Assembly (NCBI RefSeq): GCF_000518805.1
Contig: NZ_JAEH01000053.1
Coordinates: 1 to 33,941 of the forward strand
Length of the DNA: 33,941 nt
From: Shewanella waksmanii ATCC BAA-643
GTDB taxonomy: Bacteria; Pseudomonadota; Gammaproteobacteria; Enterobacterales; Shewanellaceae
Direction of reading: 5' to 3'
Of the stretch, positions 25,551-33,941 are shown piece after piece; position 1 is the first letter of the stretch; every line of letters begins with the position of its first letter. Below the pieces are notes generated by a model. The model was not told the origin of the DNA, made no database searches, and saw only the letters and a program-made list of their open reading frames with translations. Made by a program: the position numbers and the translations under genes.

Positions 25551-26267
25551 ATGACCGTATTACTGACGCGCCCGCAGGGGCGCAATCAGTCGATGGTTGA
25601 GGCACTTACCTCAAAAGGTGTGCCTCATTTCACTACGCCCCTACTTGCCGTTGAACCTTACCTAGATAGCGCCAAAGCATTAAGCGCCTTTAAGCAAGCT
25701 GAACTGATTATTTTTATCAGCACTAATGCAGTGACCTATGCGGCACAGCTCTGTGAAGACTTCCCTCAAGCGCGTTATTTTGCCGTTGGTGGCGCAACCT
25801 ATGATGCACTCGCCGCACTCGGAATTGAAGCTGAGCAAGCACCAAGTGACAACCAACAAACAGAAGGCTTACTTACCCTACCGGCACTGCAGCGATTAAC
25901 CGACAGCAAAATATGTATTGTCAGAGGTGTAGGTGGCCGAGAAACCTTAGCCGAACAGCTCAGCGCAAGAGGCGCTCAACTGAGCTACTGGCAGGTCTAT
26001 CAACGTCAATGCCCAAAGTTAGATGGCGCCAAGTTAGTCAAAGACTGGCAGCACCATCAAGTTGATACTATTGTTGTCACCAGTGGTGAGATTTTGGCAA
26101 ATCTAATTAATCTCGTCCCAAAAGAACAGTTTGCATGGCTGCAAGCTTGTCATATCATAGTGCCTAGTATACGTGTATACCAGCAGGCACAAGCGGCTGG
26201 TTTTAGCCAGGTAACCAATGCCAAAGCCGCAAACAAAGATGCAGTACTTGGCGCCTTAGGGTTATAA
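25551..26267 (+). CDS. hemD: Uroporphyrinogen-III synthase
   Basis: A 238-residue enzyme that closes and inverts ring D of hydroxymethylbilane to give uroporphyrinogen III. The family is poorly conserved, but the start VLLTRPQGRNQ, the IIFISTNAV motif, YFAVGGATYDAL, VRGVGGRETLAEQL and VVTSGEILANL (last domain) are recognisable in the two-domain pattern. It begins one base after the hemC stop (TAAATG) and is followed 56 bases later by hemX. Confidence 0.95.
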   Translation: MTVLLTRPQGRNQSMVEALTSKGVPHFTTPLLAVEPYLDSAKALSAFKQAELIIFISTNAVTYAAQLCEDFPQARYFAVGGATYDALAALGIEAEQAPSDNQQTEGLLTLPALQRLTDSKICIVRGVGGRETLAEQLSARGAQLSYWQVYQRQCPKLDGAKLVKDWQHHQVDTIVVTSGEILANLINLVPKEQFAWLQACHIIVPSIRVYQQAQAAGFSQVTNAKAANKDAVLGALGL

Positions 26268-26323
26268 TTCACTCTGTTACCAAGCCCAATTTTTAATGCT
26301 TTTTGCTTCCAAGGGATCATTAC

Positions 26324-27559
26324 ATGGACAATAAAGATCAAGATAGTACTGTTGTTGAATCCAAAAATGATGTGCCAAGCAGCATCGATGAAGCTCCGCA
26401 CACCCCTGATGTAACCGACACTCCTGATGTCACGGACAAGCTTGATGCCAAAGGTTCAGCTGCAACCGATAGCCTTAAGCAAACCGCAAAGCCCGCAGCT
26501 AATTCTGCCCCAGCTCAAGAGTTACCGCCCGCCACGGTAGTTAAACAGGGAGTCTCTTGGGGGGTGTTTATTAACCTATTCTTGATACTGATATTAGCGT
26601 TTGCCATGACAGCAGGCGGCTACTTTTTTTATCAAGAACAAGCTAAGCAGCAAACCTATGCCAGTGAACTCGCCCAACAGGTCACCGTCGCATTAAGCGA
26701 TCCAGCCAAACGCATTACTCAGTTAGAGCAGCAACTTAGGCAAGCTCAACAGCAAAGTAATCAAGCCATCCAACAGATGGACAGCCAACAACAGCAGTTA
26801 CAACAAAGAGTAGAGAAGTTAGCACTACGCTCACCTAATCACTGGATGGCAGAAGAAGCTAAATATTTAGTCCGAATGGCTGGCAACAAACTGTGGCTTG
26901 AAAATGATCCACGCACTGCAGCAAGCTTGCTCACGGCTGCGGACGAACGCATCGAATCGATGAAAGACCCAGCATTGATGCTGATAAGAAAAGCCCTCGC
27001 GGCCGATTTACGCGCCGTGGGTGCGGTTAAATCTACCGATGTTGCCGGCACCGCCCTTACGATAGATAGTCTGATAGAAAATCTACATAATTTGCCGCTC
27101 AACCGTGCTGATTTAGATAATGAGTCAGCCAGTGACAACCTTGATCAAATGACCGATTCAATCGATGACTGGCGTGCTAATCTGGCACATTCTTGGCAAG
27201 CATTACTTGAAGAGTTTGTGGTGATTCGAAAACGCACCGCGGATCATGGTCCACTACTAGCGCCGGACCAGCAATGGTATTTAGTTGAGAATATTAAGAG
27301 CAAACTGCTGCAATCTCAGTTAGCACTATTTAGACAAGATGAAGTGAATTACCGACAGTCAATTCGCCTAGCGCGCCAATGGATATTTCAGTATTTCAAT
27401 CTTAAAGATGCGAGAACTGAAGAAACGCTTGCAGCATTAGATGCATTAGCGACCTTAGAGCTACAAACACCTAGCATAAATCGTTTTGCGTCAACGCCTT
27501 TACTGCAACAATTGGTCAATCATGGCAACCTCCTTGCGATTGAGGAGAAAGCCTTATGA
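26324..27559 (+). CDS. hemX: HemX family membrane protein
   Basis: A 411-residue inner membrane protein once called a uroporphyrin-III C-methyltransferase but without the methyltransferase motifs. The first 75 residues are an acidic, Pro/Thr-rich cytoplasmic tail with a short PDVTDTPDVTD repeat. One transmembrane segment follows (VFINLFLILILAFAMTAGGY, about 82-101), then a Gln-rich coiled coil (about 127-160) and a large periplasmic domain. ATG 26324 has AAGGG upstream; an in-frame TTG at 26303 is less likely. It overlaps hemY by four bases. Role in haem synthesis is inferred from context; the protein may scaffold HemY. Confidence 0.92.
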   Translation: MDNKDQDSTVVESKNDVPSSIDEAPHTPDVTDTPDVTDKLDAKGSAATDSLKQTAKPAANSAPAQELPPATVVKQGVSWGVFINLFLILILAFAMTAGGYFFYQEQAKQQTYASELAQQVTVALSDPAKRITQLEQQLRQAQQQSNQAIQQMDSQQQQLQQRVEKLALRSPNHWMAEEAKYLVRMAGNKLWLENDPRTAASLLTAADERIESMKDPALMLIRKALAADLRAVGAVKSTDVAGTALTIDSLIENLHNLPLNRADLDNESASDNLDQMTDSIDDWRANLAHSWQALLEEFVVIRKRTADHGPLLAPDQQWYLVENIKSKLLQSQLALFRQDEVNYRQSIRLARQWIFQYFNLKDARTEETLAALDALATLELQTPSINRFASTPLLQQLVNHGNLLAIEEKAL

Positions 27560-28719
27560 TGAGAGCCTTGTTTTATCTAGTCGTTATATTGCTGGGGCTG
27601 TGTGTTAGCCCCTATTTAGCAGGCGCCAATGGCTATGTGTATCTTGCCTTTGCTGATTATGAAATAGAAACCAGCTTAGTTTTTGCCATTCTAGCTGCGA
27701 TTGTGTTTTACACCCTATTGCAACTGGTTGAATGGGTAATTGTTTTTCTAGTTAACTTACTGCTAAGCAGTCGTCTACTCCCTGAGCGCTGGCGCAGAAA
27801 AGCTGCTCGTAAACACACATTAAACGGTGCGCTTTCACTCGCAGAAGAAGATTGGCCTGCCGCAGAAAAAGCCATGGCCAAAGGGGCTGAGAAAGGGGAA
27901 ATACCCACGCTCAACTTGCTTGTTGCAGCTCGGGCTGCGCAACACCAAGGTAATACCGAACAGCGCGACAACTATTTACTTGAAGCAGATAAAGAGCCCA
28001 CAGCTAAAAAAGCAGTTGCCACTACGCGAATGCGTTACCTGTTGCAACAAGGTAAGCTCGACGATGCCCGCGCAATACTAGATGAGCTAAACCCGTCAAG
28101 TAAGAGCAAATCTCCTGTATTACTGCTGGCACTCGAACTATATCAAAGCCAACAAGATTGGCATGCGATAAATTTGCTATTGCCTATCCTCAAGAAACGC
28201 CAATTATTGACTGATGAAAAGTGGCAAGCGATAGCGCTGCAAACCAAGACAGCCATGCTTAATCATGCCATTGATACCAATGAACAAGAGCTAGAAAAAG
28301 TGTGGCATTGGCTTACTCGTGCAGCAAGAAAGCAACCTCAGTACATCGCCATATACGCACGTGGCTTGGCCAAGTTTGATCGTAAGCCTGAAGCGTTAAA
28401 GCTACTATTAAAGCAAGCAAAAGCTTCGGTTCATGGTGATATTTATGCCGCACTAGCAGAGTTAGTCACAGCAGCTGATGTTGATACCAGGCAAATACTG
28501 TTCGCTTTAGAAAAGAAGTTTGCCGACAATGCTGAGTACCAACTTTGTATAGCGCAGCTCTATTTAACCAGTAAAGAGTACCGCCTCGCGAAACCTTGGT
28601 TACAAAAAGCCTGTGACCAAAATCCACAAAGTAGTAGCTGGCAATTGTTGGCAGAAACTTGTGAGCATTTAGGTGAACAAAATGCGGCAATCCTCAATTA
28701 CCGCAGAGCGCTCAGCTAA
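27556..28719 (+). CDS. hemY: HemY family TPR membrane protein
   Basis: A 387-residue protein with two N-terminal membrane segments (about 4-22 and 42-65) and then helical TPR-like repeats (for example LNGALSLAEEDWPAAEKAMA and QLYLTSKEYRLAKPWLQKAC). It is the gammaproteobacterial HemY, distinct from the Bacillus protoporphyrinogen oxidase of the same name; it lacks the FAD motif. A role in coordinating late haem synthesis enzymes has been suggested for this family. Its ATG overlaps the hemX TGA, and it is the last gene of hemCDXY, ending 28 bases before a strong terminator. Confidence 0.92.
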   Translation: MMRALFYLVVILLGLCVSPYLAGANGYVYLAFADYEIETSLVFAILAAIVFYTLLQLVEWVIVFLVNLLLSSRLLPERWRRKAARKHTLNGALSLAEEDWPAAEKAMAKGAEKGEIPTLNLLVAARAAQHQGNTEQRDNYLLEADKEPTAKKAVATTRMRYLLQQGKLDDARAILDELNPSSKSKSPVLLLALELYQSQQDWHAINLLLPILKKRQLLTDEKWQAIALQTKTAMLNHAIDTNEQELEKVWHWLTRAARKQPQYIAIYARGLAKFDRKPEALKLLLKQAKASVHGDIYAALAELVTAADVDTRQILFALEKKFADNAEYQLCIAQLYLTSKEYRLAKPWLQKACDQNPQSSSWQLLAETCEHLGEQNAAILNYRRALS

Positions 28720-28747
28720 GCGTACTGTCAGACTAATTAGTTCTAAT

Positions 28748-28776
28748 AAAGCCACCTTTTAAGGTGGTTTTATTAT
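28748..28776 (+). terminator. Rho-independent terminator after hemY
   Basis: CCACCTT (28752-28758) pairs with AAGGTGG (28761-28767), followed by TTTTATTATTT. It ends the hemCDXY operon and isolates the adhesin gene. Confidence 0.9.
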
Positions 28777-29092
28777 TTATGCAGATTAATAATATCACAC
28801 ATAATAGATTGATTATTAATAGCTTTATCTCTCATTCATCCAATATGCTTGAATCAGTCACCGTTTAGTCACCTTCCACTCGAAAGACTTTTTGCTACCT
28901 ACTGTGCCCATTTTAATCTTAAGCAACAATTTTGAAGAAAATGAGCCAAATTCAGGTAATTTTTTTCGCTTTTCTCTAGGTAAAATATAAAACCAAACCA
29001 CTACATATAGTGGTTGACCTAAAGAGCGCCAAATACCGTAGTACTTTAGTTGCAAACCCCCGTCACAGCTAGGTTTCAGCGATGTCAAAAAA
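28777..29092. other. Non-coding spacer upstream of the adhesin gene
   Basis: About 320 AT-rich bases between the hemY terminator and the adhesin promoter. A minus-strand frame at 28858-29088 (76 codons) has only a TTG start with no ribosome binding site and is not convincing as a gene. No clear operator could be picked out, although a long leader is usual before genes of this kind. Confidence 0.5.
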
Positions 29093-29121
29093 TTGACTTG
29101 AGCAAATACGATTGTTAAAAT
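29093..29121 (+). promoter_or_regulatory. Sigma-70-type promoter of the adhesin gene
   Basis: TTGACT (29093-29098) and TAAAAT (29116-29121) are separated by exactly 17 bases, close to the consensus TTGACA-N17-TATAAT. Transcription would start near 29128, leaving a leader of about 70 bases before the ATG at 29200. Confidence 0.7.
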
Positions 29122-29199
29122 TTGTAGCCAACCTGTAAAATTTCATCCTTAAAATAGCACATAATTTGCACTTTAAGGTCACACTGCTCGGGGGCAGCT

Positions 29200-32100
29200 A
29201 TGAGTACTCTAACTATTGAAAAACAAGGACAAGTTACACTTGTCAACGGCACAGCGACAGTCACAATCAACGGTCAACAACGGCCTATTGAGCAAGGCGA
29301 GATACTTGTTCCGGGTGCCGTTATTGATTTTACTGATGATAGTCAGTTAGAGATCGCTTATGACGATGGCAGCGCTTTCTCTAGCAATGAGACCAGCTCA
29401 GCCCAAGTTGACCTAGGTGAAATACCCGAAGATTTAGCCGCCCTTGATGAGATCGAGCAACTACAGGCGCTTATTGCATCTGGTGAAGACCCAACCGCTG
29501 AGCTACCTGATACCGCAGCCGGTGGAGCCACAGGTAACGAAGGTGGTTCAGATTTCGTTTCATTATCTAGAGACGGCTCTGAAACCCAAGCCGCAGCGCA
29601 ATATGATACTAGCTTTGATGCAGCAGCCCCCACTGCAGCGTTATCTATTGCCCCTGCCCCGCTAGATACGGTAGGCTACAACATTGCTCAGTTTACCGAT
29701 AGCTTTGTCAACGGCGTGGCCTATACCACTTCATCCGGTTTAACAGGTTTCACCGGAGATTTAGGCCCTGCAGGCTCCTTTGCATACAATGCGGGAGACA
29801 CTGTCACCTTTTCCATCGGGGGCGTGATTATTGCAGAATTCAGCGCCGATGTTATTCAAGGTGATATCCTATTTTTACAAGACATTGCTGGCACTGCGCT
29901 ATCAGATTCAAACCTCAACTATGTTGAGAATATGGCGATCTTTTTACAAGCATTAGATAGCGATCTAAGTGACGGTGTTGATGACGGTGTACTGCAAACC
30001 AATAGCTTGATTAATACCGATAGTGCATTTGCCAACAACATTAATATTCTCAGTGCAGTCCATGATGCACTGGCAAATTATGTCGACCCTACCACAGGTC
30101 AACCATTAAATTTGGCGACGGCAGGTAAAGAAATGCTGTCGATGGTTCTCAACGAATTAGGCATCATTTTCACCCGCGAATCAGAGCTAAGTGAAACCGG
30201 TGAAAACATCTTCGAAACCATTGCTATGCAGCATGTTGCCGATACCATTGATGAGCTTGCTGGCGATCGTGCTCCTGGGTCTCATGATGACCGTCTTGCC
30301 GATATTATTGAAGTACCAGGTGGGTTGATTACCTATAATTACAATGAATTAGATGGAAAGATTACATTTTCAAGTGACGATCTGCTTGCCGGCGCCGTTG
30401 GCCATCAGGTGATCACCGAAAACCTCGTGGTTAAAAACGTCCAATTAGGCGCAGAGTTTGCTGATATTGGTACCTTAGTCGATCTCGGTGACGGTAACTA
30501 CGAAATCATTCTTAATGATGGCATCGATCAGTACGATCTCGAAAACTTATCAATAGACTATCGTGTTGAAGATTGGACGGCATTTAGAGAAGTAACTTCT
30601 TCGACGCAAGATCAGTTCAAATCCCACTTATCTGCTGATATTCCTGATGTATTAGAAGATGTTGGCTTTAATCAGTTTGCGCTTAATAGCCAGCTGGTAT
30701 TTGATGAAGATCAAGAGCTATTTATTAACTTCACCAGTGAATTACTTAGTGAGCAACTGGGTTTCCCAATTGCAGAGTATGCCGACGATTACATCGTTCC
30801 TATCGAATATTCAAACGATGGTGGTATTACTTGGCAAACGATGACAGTTGAATCCATTGATTATAGCGGCACAATTCCTCGCCCGATCTTTGGCTTTACT
30901 TTAGCAGCAGGCAATGAAGCGGTACTGATCCGCGTGCCAATCTTTGATGATGCTCATGTAGAACCAACTGAGTATTTTAGAGCCGATGTCACCGGCGAGA
31001 ACTTCTATGACGAAGTCCTACAGTTTGCGATCTTTGATAATGATGGCGGGTCGGGTAATAATTTGCCGATTATCGACATTGACTATGCAATCGCTATCGA
31101 AGGTATGGAGTTTGCCACCTTCACTCTAACGTTAAGCAGCCCAAGTAGCGAAGTTGTCACCGTCGATTTCAGCTCTCAAGAGCTAACAGCGCTATTTGGT
31201 GAAGATTTCATTAATGTCTCTGGTACGGTAACGTTCCAGCCAGGGCAAACCACAGCCTTTATTAATGTACCCATTGTCGATGACTTAATTATTGAAACCG
31301 ACAACCCAGAGTTTGCGTTAATCAACTTGACCAATCCAACTAACGCATTGCTCACGGATCCTCAAGGCACTTTGCGGATATTTGACAACGATTTGCCTAG
31401 TAACACTGCGATTAGTATTGATTTAGATCCTATCACAGGTGATAACGTCATCACGACTGAAGAAGGCGAGCAGCTTATTACTGTAACCGGTACGGTTACT
31501 GCCGATGCCGCCATTGGAGTGGGCATCGTAGTCGTCACCATTAACGGTCAAAATTATCAAACCGTAATGGACGCCAATGGCAACTTCTCTATTCAAGTAG
31601 AGGGTAGTGAGCTTGTCTTAGACAGTGACACGATTGTCGACGCTGTAGTATATGGTTATGGTCCAGGCGATGTTTATGGGACCGCAACAACCACTGAGGA
31701 GTACGATTTAGCCTCAGTATTAATTGACGATGTTTCAGTTATTGAAGAAGACAGCATCGCAACTGGCAACGTATTAGATAATGATAGCGACGGTGATGAT
31801 GTACTCACTGTTGCAACGTTTGAAGTTAATGGTGAGCAATACAACGCCGGAGACTCTGTTACTTTAGAGGGCGGTGTCTTAGTTATCAACGAAGATGGTA
31901 GCTATACCTTCACGCCAAACGAAAACTGGAATGGCAACGTTCCTGTTATCACTTACACAACCAATACTGGATATAGCGCAACGCTAACCATCCAAGTCGA
32001 AGCCGTCGATGACGAAAGTGTACTTGCCGATGACATACAAACCATCGATGAAGATACTGTTGCTGTTGGCAATGTCTTAGACAACGACTCCGATGTTGAT

Positions 32101-33941
32101 AATGACCTAACCATTGCAGGTTTTGAAGTCGATGGCCAAGGTTACCCTGCTGGAGCTGCGGCTCAGCTCGCAGGTGGCATACTTATCATCAACGAAGATG
32201 GTAGCTATACATTTACACCAAATGAAAACTGGAACGGTGTTTTACCTGTCATCACTTACACCACCAATACTGGCTCTACAGCGACGTTAACACTTGATGT
32301 TACCCCTGTAGATGACCCAAGTGTGCTAGAAAATGACACAAATACAATTGACGAAGATACAATTGCAACCGGCAACGTATTAGACAATGACTTTGATGTG
32401 GATGATGACCTCACCGTCGCCAGTTTTGAAATCGATGGGCAAAGCTACACTGCAGGTACAACTGTAGAGCTAGAAAGCGGCTCAATAGTTATTAACGAAG
32501 ATGGTAGCTATACATTTACTCCAAATGAAAACTGGAACGGCGCTTTACCTGTTATCACCTACACCACCAATACTGGATATTCTGCAACACTAACCATCCA
32601 AGTAGAAGCTGTCGATGACGAAAGTGTACTTGCCGATGATGTACAAACCATCGATGAAGATACAGTTGCTATTGGGAACGTTCTAGACAACGATTCTGAT
32701 ATTGATAATGATTTAACCGTTGCAGGTTTTGAAGTCGATGGTCAAGGCTATCCTGCCGGAGCTACGGCTCAGCTCGAAGGCGGTATTCTCATTATCAACG
32801 AGGACGGAAGCTATACATTTACACCAAATGATAACTGGAACGGTGTTTTACCTGTCATTACCTACACCACTAATACAGGCTCTACGGCCACGCTAGAAAT
32901 TGAGGTCACTCCTGTAGATGATCCTAGTCAACTTAACAATGACTTCAATGTGATCAATGAGGGCGGTATAGCAACAGGTAATGCTCTAAGCAATGACAAC
33001 GATGTTGACGATATACTTAGTGTCGCAACCTTTAGTGTTAATGGTCAAACACTTGCTGCTGGTAGCTCAATAGGAGTTGTAGGCGGCACTTTAACCATTA
33101 ATAGTAATGGCAGCTATACCTTCATCCCAGCTAATGATTGGAATGGTAGCGTACCTACAGTCACTTACACAACCAATACAGGTGTGTCTGCGACTTTAGC
33201 CATTTCTGTACTACCGGTTGATGATCCGACTAATGCTGTAAATGACTTCAATACCTTTGCTGAAGATACCACTGGGTCAGGAAATGTACTACTCAATGAT
33301 AGTGATATTGACAATACCCTATCCGTAGTCAGCTTTAATGTTGAAGGCAATACCTATTCAGCTAATACCACTGTTACGGTCAATGGTGGCCAATTGACCA
33401 TTAACTCTAATGGTTCATATACTTTCCAACCGGAACCTAACTGGAATGGTACCGTTCCTGTCATCACCTACACCACAAACACCGGAGCTACAGCCACCTT
33501 ATCACTCACTGTCACACCTGTGGCAGATGGCGCACCTCAAGTAACGATTACAACGGATGAAAATAATGATGCTTTCATCAGCAACCAAGAGATTGGCGAT
33601 GCTACAGAAGTTGCTGTCACTATTGATCTTGGAGGTACTGGAGCAGTTGCTGGTGATACGCTAACTGTGAACGGATCAGATATGATTCTGACACAAGTAG
33701 ATATTGACAATGGTTTTGTGAACATCACTCTCCCCAGACCAGAAGAGGGTGCTGAAATCGTAGTGACTGCTACTATCACAGATCAATCAGGCAACACTTC
33801 TGCACCAGGAACCGACTCAGCTGTATTGGATACCACAATTGCAGCGAGCATAGATTTAAACCCAATCGTGATTGGTGATGACAATGTAGTCAACAGTGAC
33901 GAAGCCAGCAATGGCACCATGGTAACATTATCGGGTACCGT
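29200..33941 (+). CDS. bpfA: LapA/BpfA-type giant surface adhesin, N-terminal 1580 residues
   Basis: An open frame from ATG 29200 (GGGGG upstream) to the window end without a stop. Residues 1-104 are the retention module that keeps LapA-type adhesins in the outer membrane (MSTLTIEKQGQVTLVNGTA...), followed by TAAG at 105-108, the LapG cleavage motif. Next come a Thr/Ala-rich linker, Calx-beta-like domains (about 480-617 and 621-732, the second ending FINVPIVDD...RIFDND), an Ig-like domain (about 733-837), six 101-residue cadherin-like/tandem-95-type repeats (843-1448), and further Ig-like sequence. I saw no cysteine in the translation. In S. oneidensis, bpfA likewise follows hemY. The protein mediates biofilm attachment and is exported by a type I system; the C-terminal secretion signal and partner genes are beyond the window. 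Confidence 0.9.
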   Translation, partial: MSTLTIEKQGQVTLVNGTATVTINGQQRPIEQGEILVPGAVIDFTDDSQLEIAYDDGSAFSSNETSSAQVDLGEIPEDLAALDEIEQLQALIASGEDPTAELPDTAAGGATGNEGGSDFVSLSRDGSETQAAAQYDTSFDAAAPTAALSIAPAPLDTVGYNIAQFTDSFVNGVAYTTSSGLTGFTGDLGPAGSFAYNAGDTVTFSIGGVIIAEFSADVIQGDILFLQDIAGTALSDSNLNYVENMAIFLQALDSDLSDGVDDGVLQTNSLINTDSAFANNINILSAVHDALANYVDPTTGQPLNLATAGKEMLSMVLNELGIIFTRESELSETGENIFETIAMQHVADTIDELAGDRAPGSHDDRLADIIEVPGGLITYNYNELDGKITFSSDDLLAGAVGHQVITENLVVKNVQLGAEFADIGTLVDLGDGNYEIILNDGIDQYDLENLSIDYRVEDWTAFREVTSSTQDQFKSHLSADIPDVLEDVGFNQFALNSQLVFDEDQELFINFTSELLSEQLGFPIAEYADDYIVPIEYSNDGGITWQTMTVESIDYSGTIPRPIFGFTLAAGNEAVLIRVPIFDDAHVEPTEYFRADVTGENFYDEVLQFAIFDNDGGSGNNLPIIDIDYAIAIEGMEFATFTLTLSSPSSEVVTVDFSSQELTALFGEDFINVSGTVTFQPGQTTAFINVPIVDDLIIETDNPEFALINLTNPTNALLTDPQGTLRIFDNDLPSNTAISIDLDPITGDNVITTEEGEQLITVTGTVTADAAIGVGIVVVTINGQNYQTVMDANGNFSIQVEGSELVLDSDTIVDAVVYGYGPGDVYGTATTTEEYDLASVLIDDVSVIEEDSIATGNVLDNDSDGDDVLTVATFEVNGEQYNAGDSVTLEGGVLVINEDGSYTFTPNENWNGNVPVITYTTNTGYSATLTIQVEAVDDESVLADDIQTIDEDTVAVGNVLDNDSDVDNDLTIAGFEVDGQGYPAGAAAQLAGGILIINEDGSYTFTPNENWNGVLPVITYTTNTGSTATLTLDVTPVDDPSVLENDTNTIDEDTIATGNVLDNDFDVDDDLTVASFEIDGQSYTAGTTVELESGSIVINEDGSYTFTPNENWNGALPVITYTTNTGYSATLTIQVEAVDDESVLADDVQTIDEDTVAIGNVLDNDSDIDNDLTVAGFEVDGQGYPAGATAQLEGGILIINEDGSYTFTPNDNWNGVLPVITYTTNTGSTATLEIEVTPVDDPSQLNNDFNVINEGGIATGNALSNDNDVDDILSVATFSVNGQTLAAGSSIGVVGGTLTINSNGSYTFIPANDWNGSVPTVTYTTNTGVSATLAISVLPVDDPTNAVNDFNTFAEDTTGSGNVLLNDSDIDNTLSVVSFNVEGNTYSANTTVTVNGGQLTINSNGSYTFQPEPNWNGTVPVITYTTNTGATATLSLTVTPVADGAPQVTITTDENNDAFISNQEIGDATEVAVTIDLGGTGAVAGDTLTVNGSDMILTQVDIDNGFVNITLPRPEEGAEIVVTATITDQSGNTSAPGTDSAVLDTTIAASIDLNPIVIGDDNVVNSDEASNGTMVTLSGT
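29512..29523 (+). other. TAAG cleavage motif for a LapG-type protease
   Basis: ACC GCA GCC GGT encodes T105-A106-A107-G108. In Pseudomonas fluorescens LapA the periplasmic protease LapG cuts between the two alanines of TAAG at nearly the same residue number (about 108), releasing the adhesin when c-di-GMP falls. The match in motif and position strongly suggests the same control here. Confidence 0.8.
31726..33543 (+). repeat. Six tandem 303-bp repeats in the adhesin gene
   Basis: Units begin at 31726, 32029, 32332, 32635, 32938 and 33241, each exactly 303 bases (101 residues). The shared pattern is EDT.A.GNVLDNDSD.D..LTVA.F..DGQ, then INEDGSYTFTPNENWNG and PVITYTTNTG, ending VDD. Units 1 and 3 share the ending GYSATLTIQVEAVDDESVLA, and units 2 and 4 are nearly identical, so units 1-4 form two copies of a 606-bp dimer. 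Units 5 and 6 are more diverged. The Asp-rich loops probably bind calcium. Confidence 0.95.

Noticed and set aside
28858..29088. 76-codon minus-strand frame upstream of the adhesin
   Set aside because: Only a TTG start, no ribosome binding site, no recognisable family, and it lies in an AT-rich leader region; kept as non-coding spacer.

Overview
The window looks like a chromosomal segment of a Shewanella-type gammaproteobacterium. The evidence is the gene order and protein type: a Wolinella-like frd operon divergent from prmA and followed by dusB-fis; an lptM-lysA-dapF-DUF484-xerC-yigB block; cyaY and cyaA; hemC-hemD-hemX-hemY; then a giant LapA/BpfA-type adhesin. From memory, Shewanella oneidensis carries the first set and the second set in two distant chromosomal places, so here two core blocks seem to be joined through an accessory stretch. 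No database search was possible.

Layout. 1-296: edge of an IS3-family element with a partial orfA, abutting a terminator hairpin. 345-4670 (minus strand): quinol:fumarate reductase / succinate dehydrogenase operon, cytochrome b, second cytochrome b (frameshifted), frdA, frdB. 4671-5092: divergent regulatory spacer with a CRP-like palindrome. 5093-7417 (plus): prmA, dusB, fis. 7666-8835: AlkB-type alkane hydroxylase. 8933-9060: an 8-bp tandem repeat array. 9073-9363 and 9473-9964 (minus): DUF3861-like and DUF2798-like genes; a divergent MarR regulator follows with two near-identical palindromic operators between them. 10564-16512 (minus): a czcI-like/czcC/czcB/czcA divalent-metal RND efflux operon whose czcA has a one-base homopolymer frameshift. 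16743-21325 (minus): yigB, xerC, DUF484, dapF, lysA, lptM. 21620-21949 (plus): cyaY. 22003-24420 (minus): cyaA, with a CRP-like site upstream. 24621-28719 (plus): hemC, hemD, hemX, hemY. 29200 to the window end (plus): 1580 codons of an adhesin with a retention module, a TAAG protease site, Calx-beta and Ig-like domains and six tandem repeats of exactly 303 bp.

How it fits together. The frd operon handles fumarate/succinate electron transfer with menaquinone, and its CRP-like site agrees with the known use of cAMP-CRP (cyaA is also here) as the anaerobic respiration regulator in Shewanella. The hem cluster supplies tetrapyrrole for the haem-rich respiratory chain. AlkB, the MarR/DUF2798 pair and the Czc pump form an accessory block for hydrocarbon use and metal stress. 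The adhesin is probably anchored in the outer membrane until cut by a LapG-type protease.

I did not find a clearly new multi-gene system. The items most worth a second look are the two frameshifts, the paired cytochrome b subunits that differ in a key glutamate, the MarR operator pair, the 8-bp array, and the dimeric higher-order structure of the adhesin repeats.
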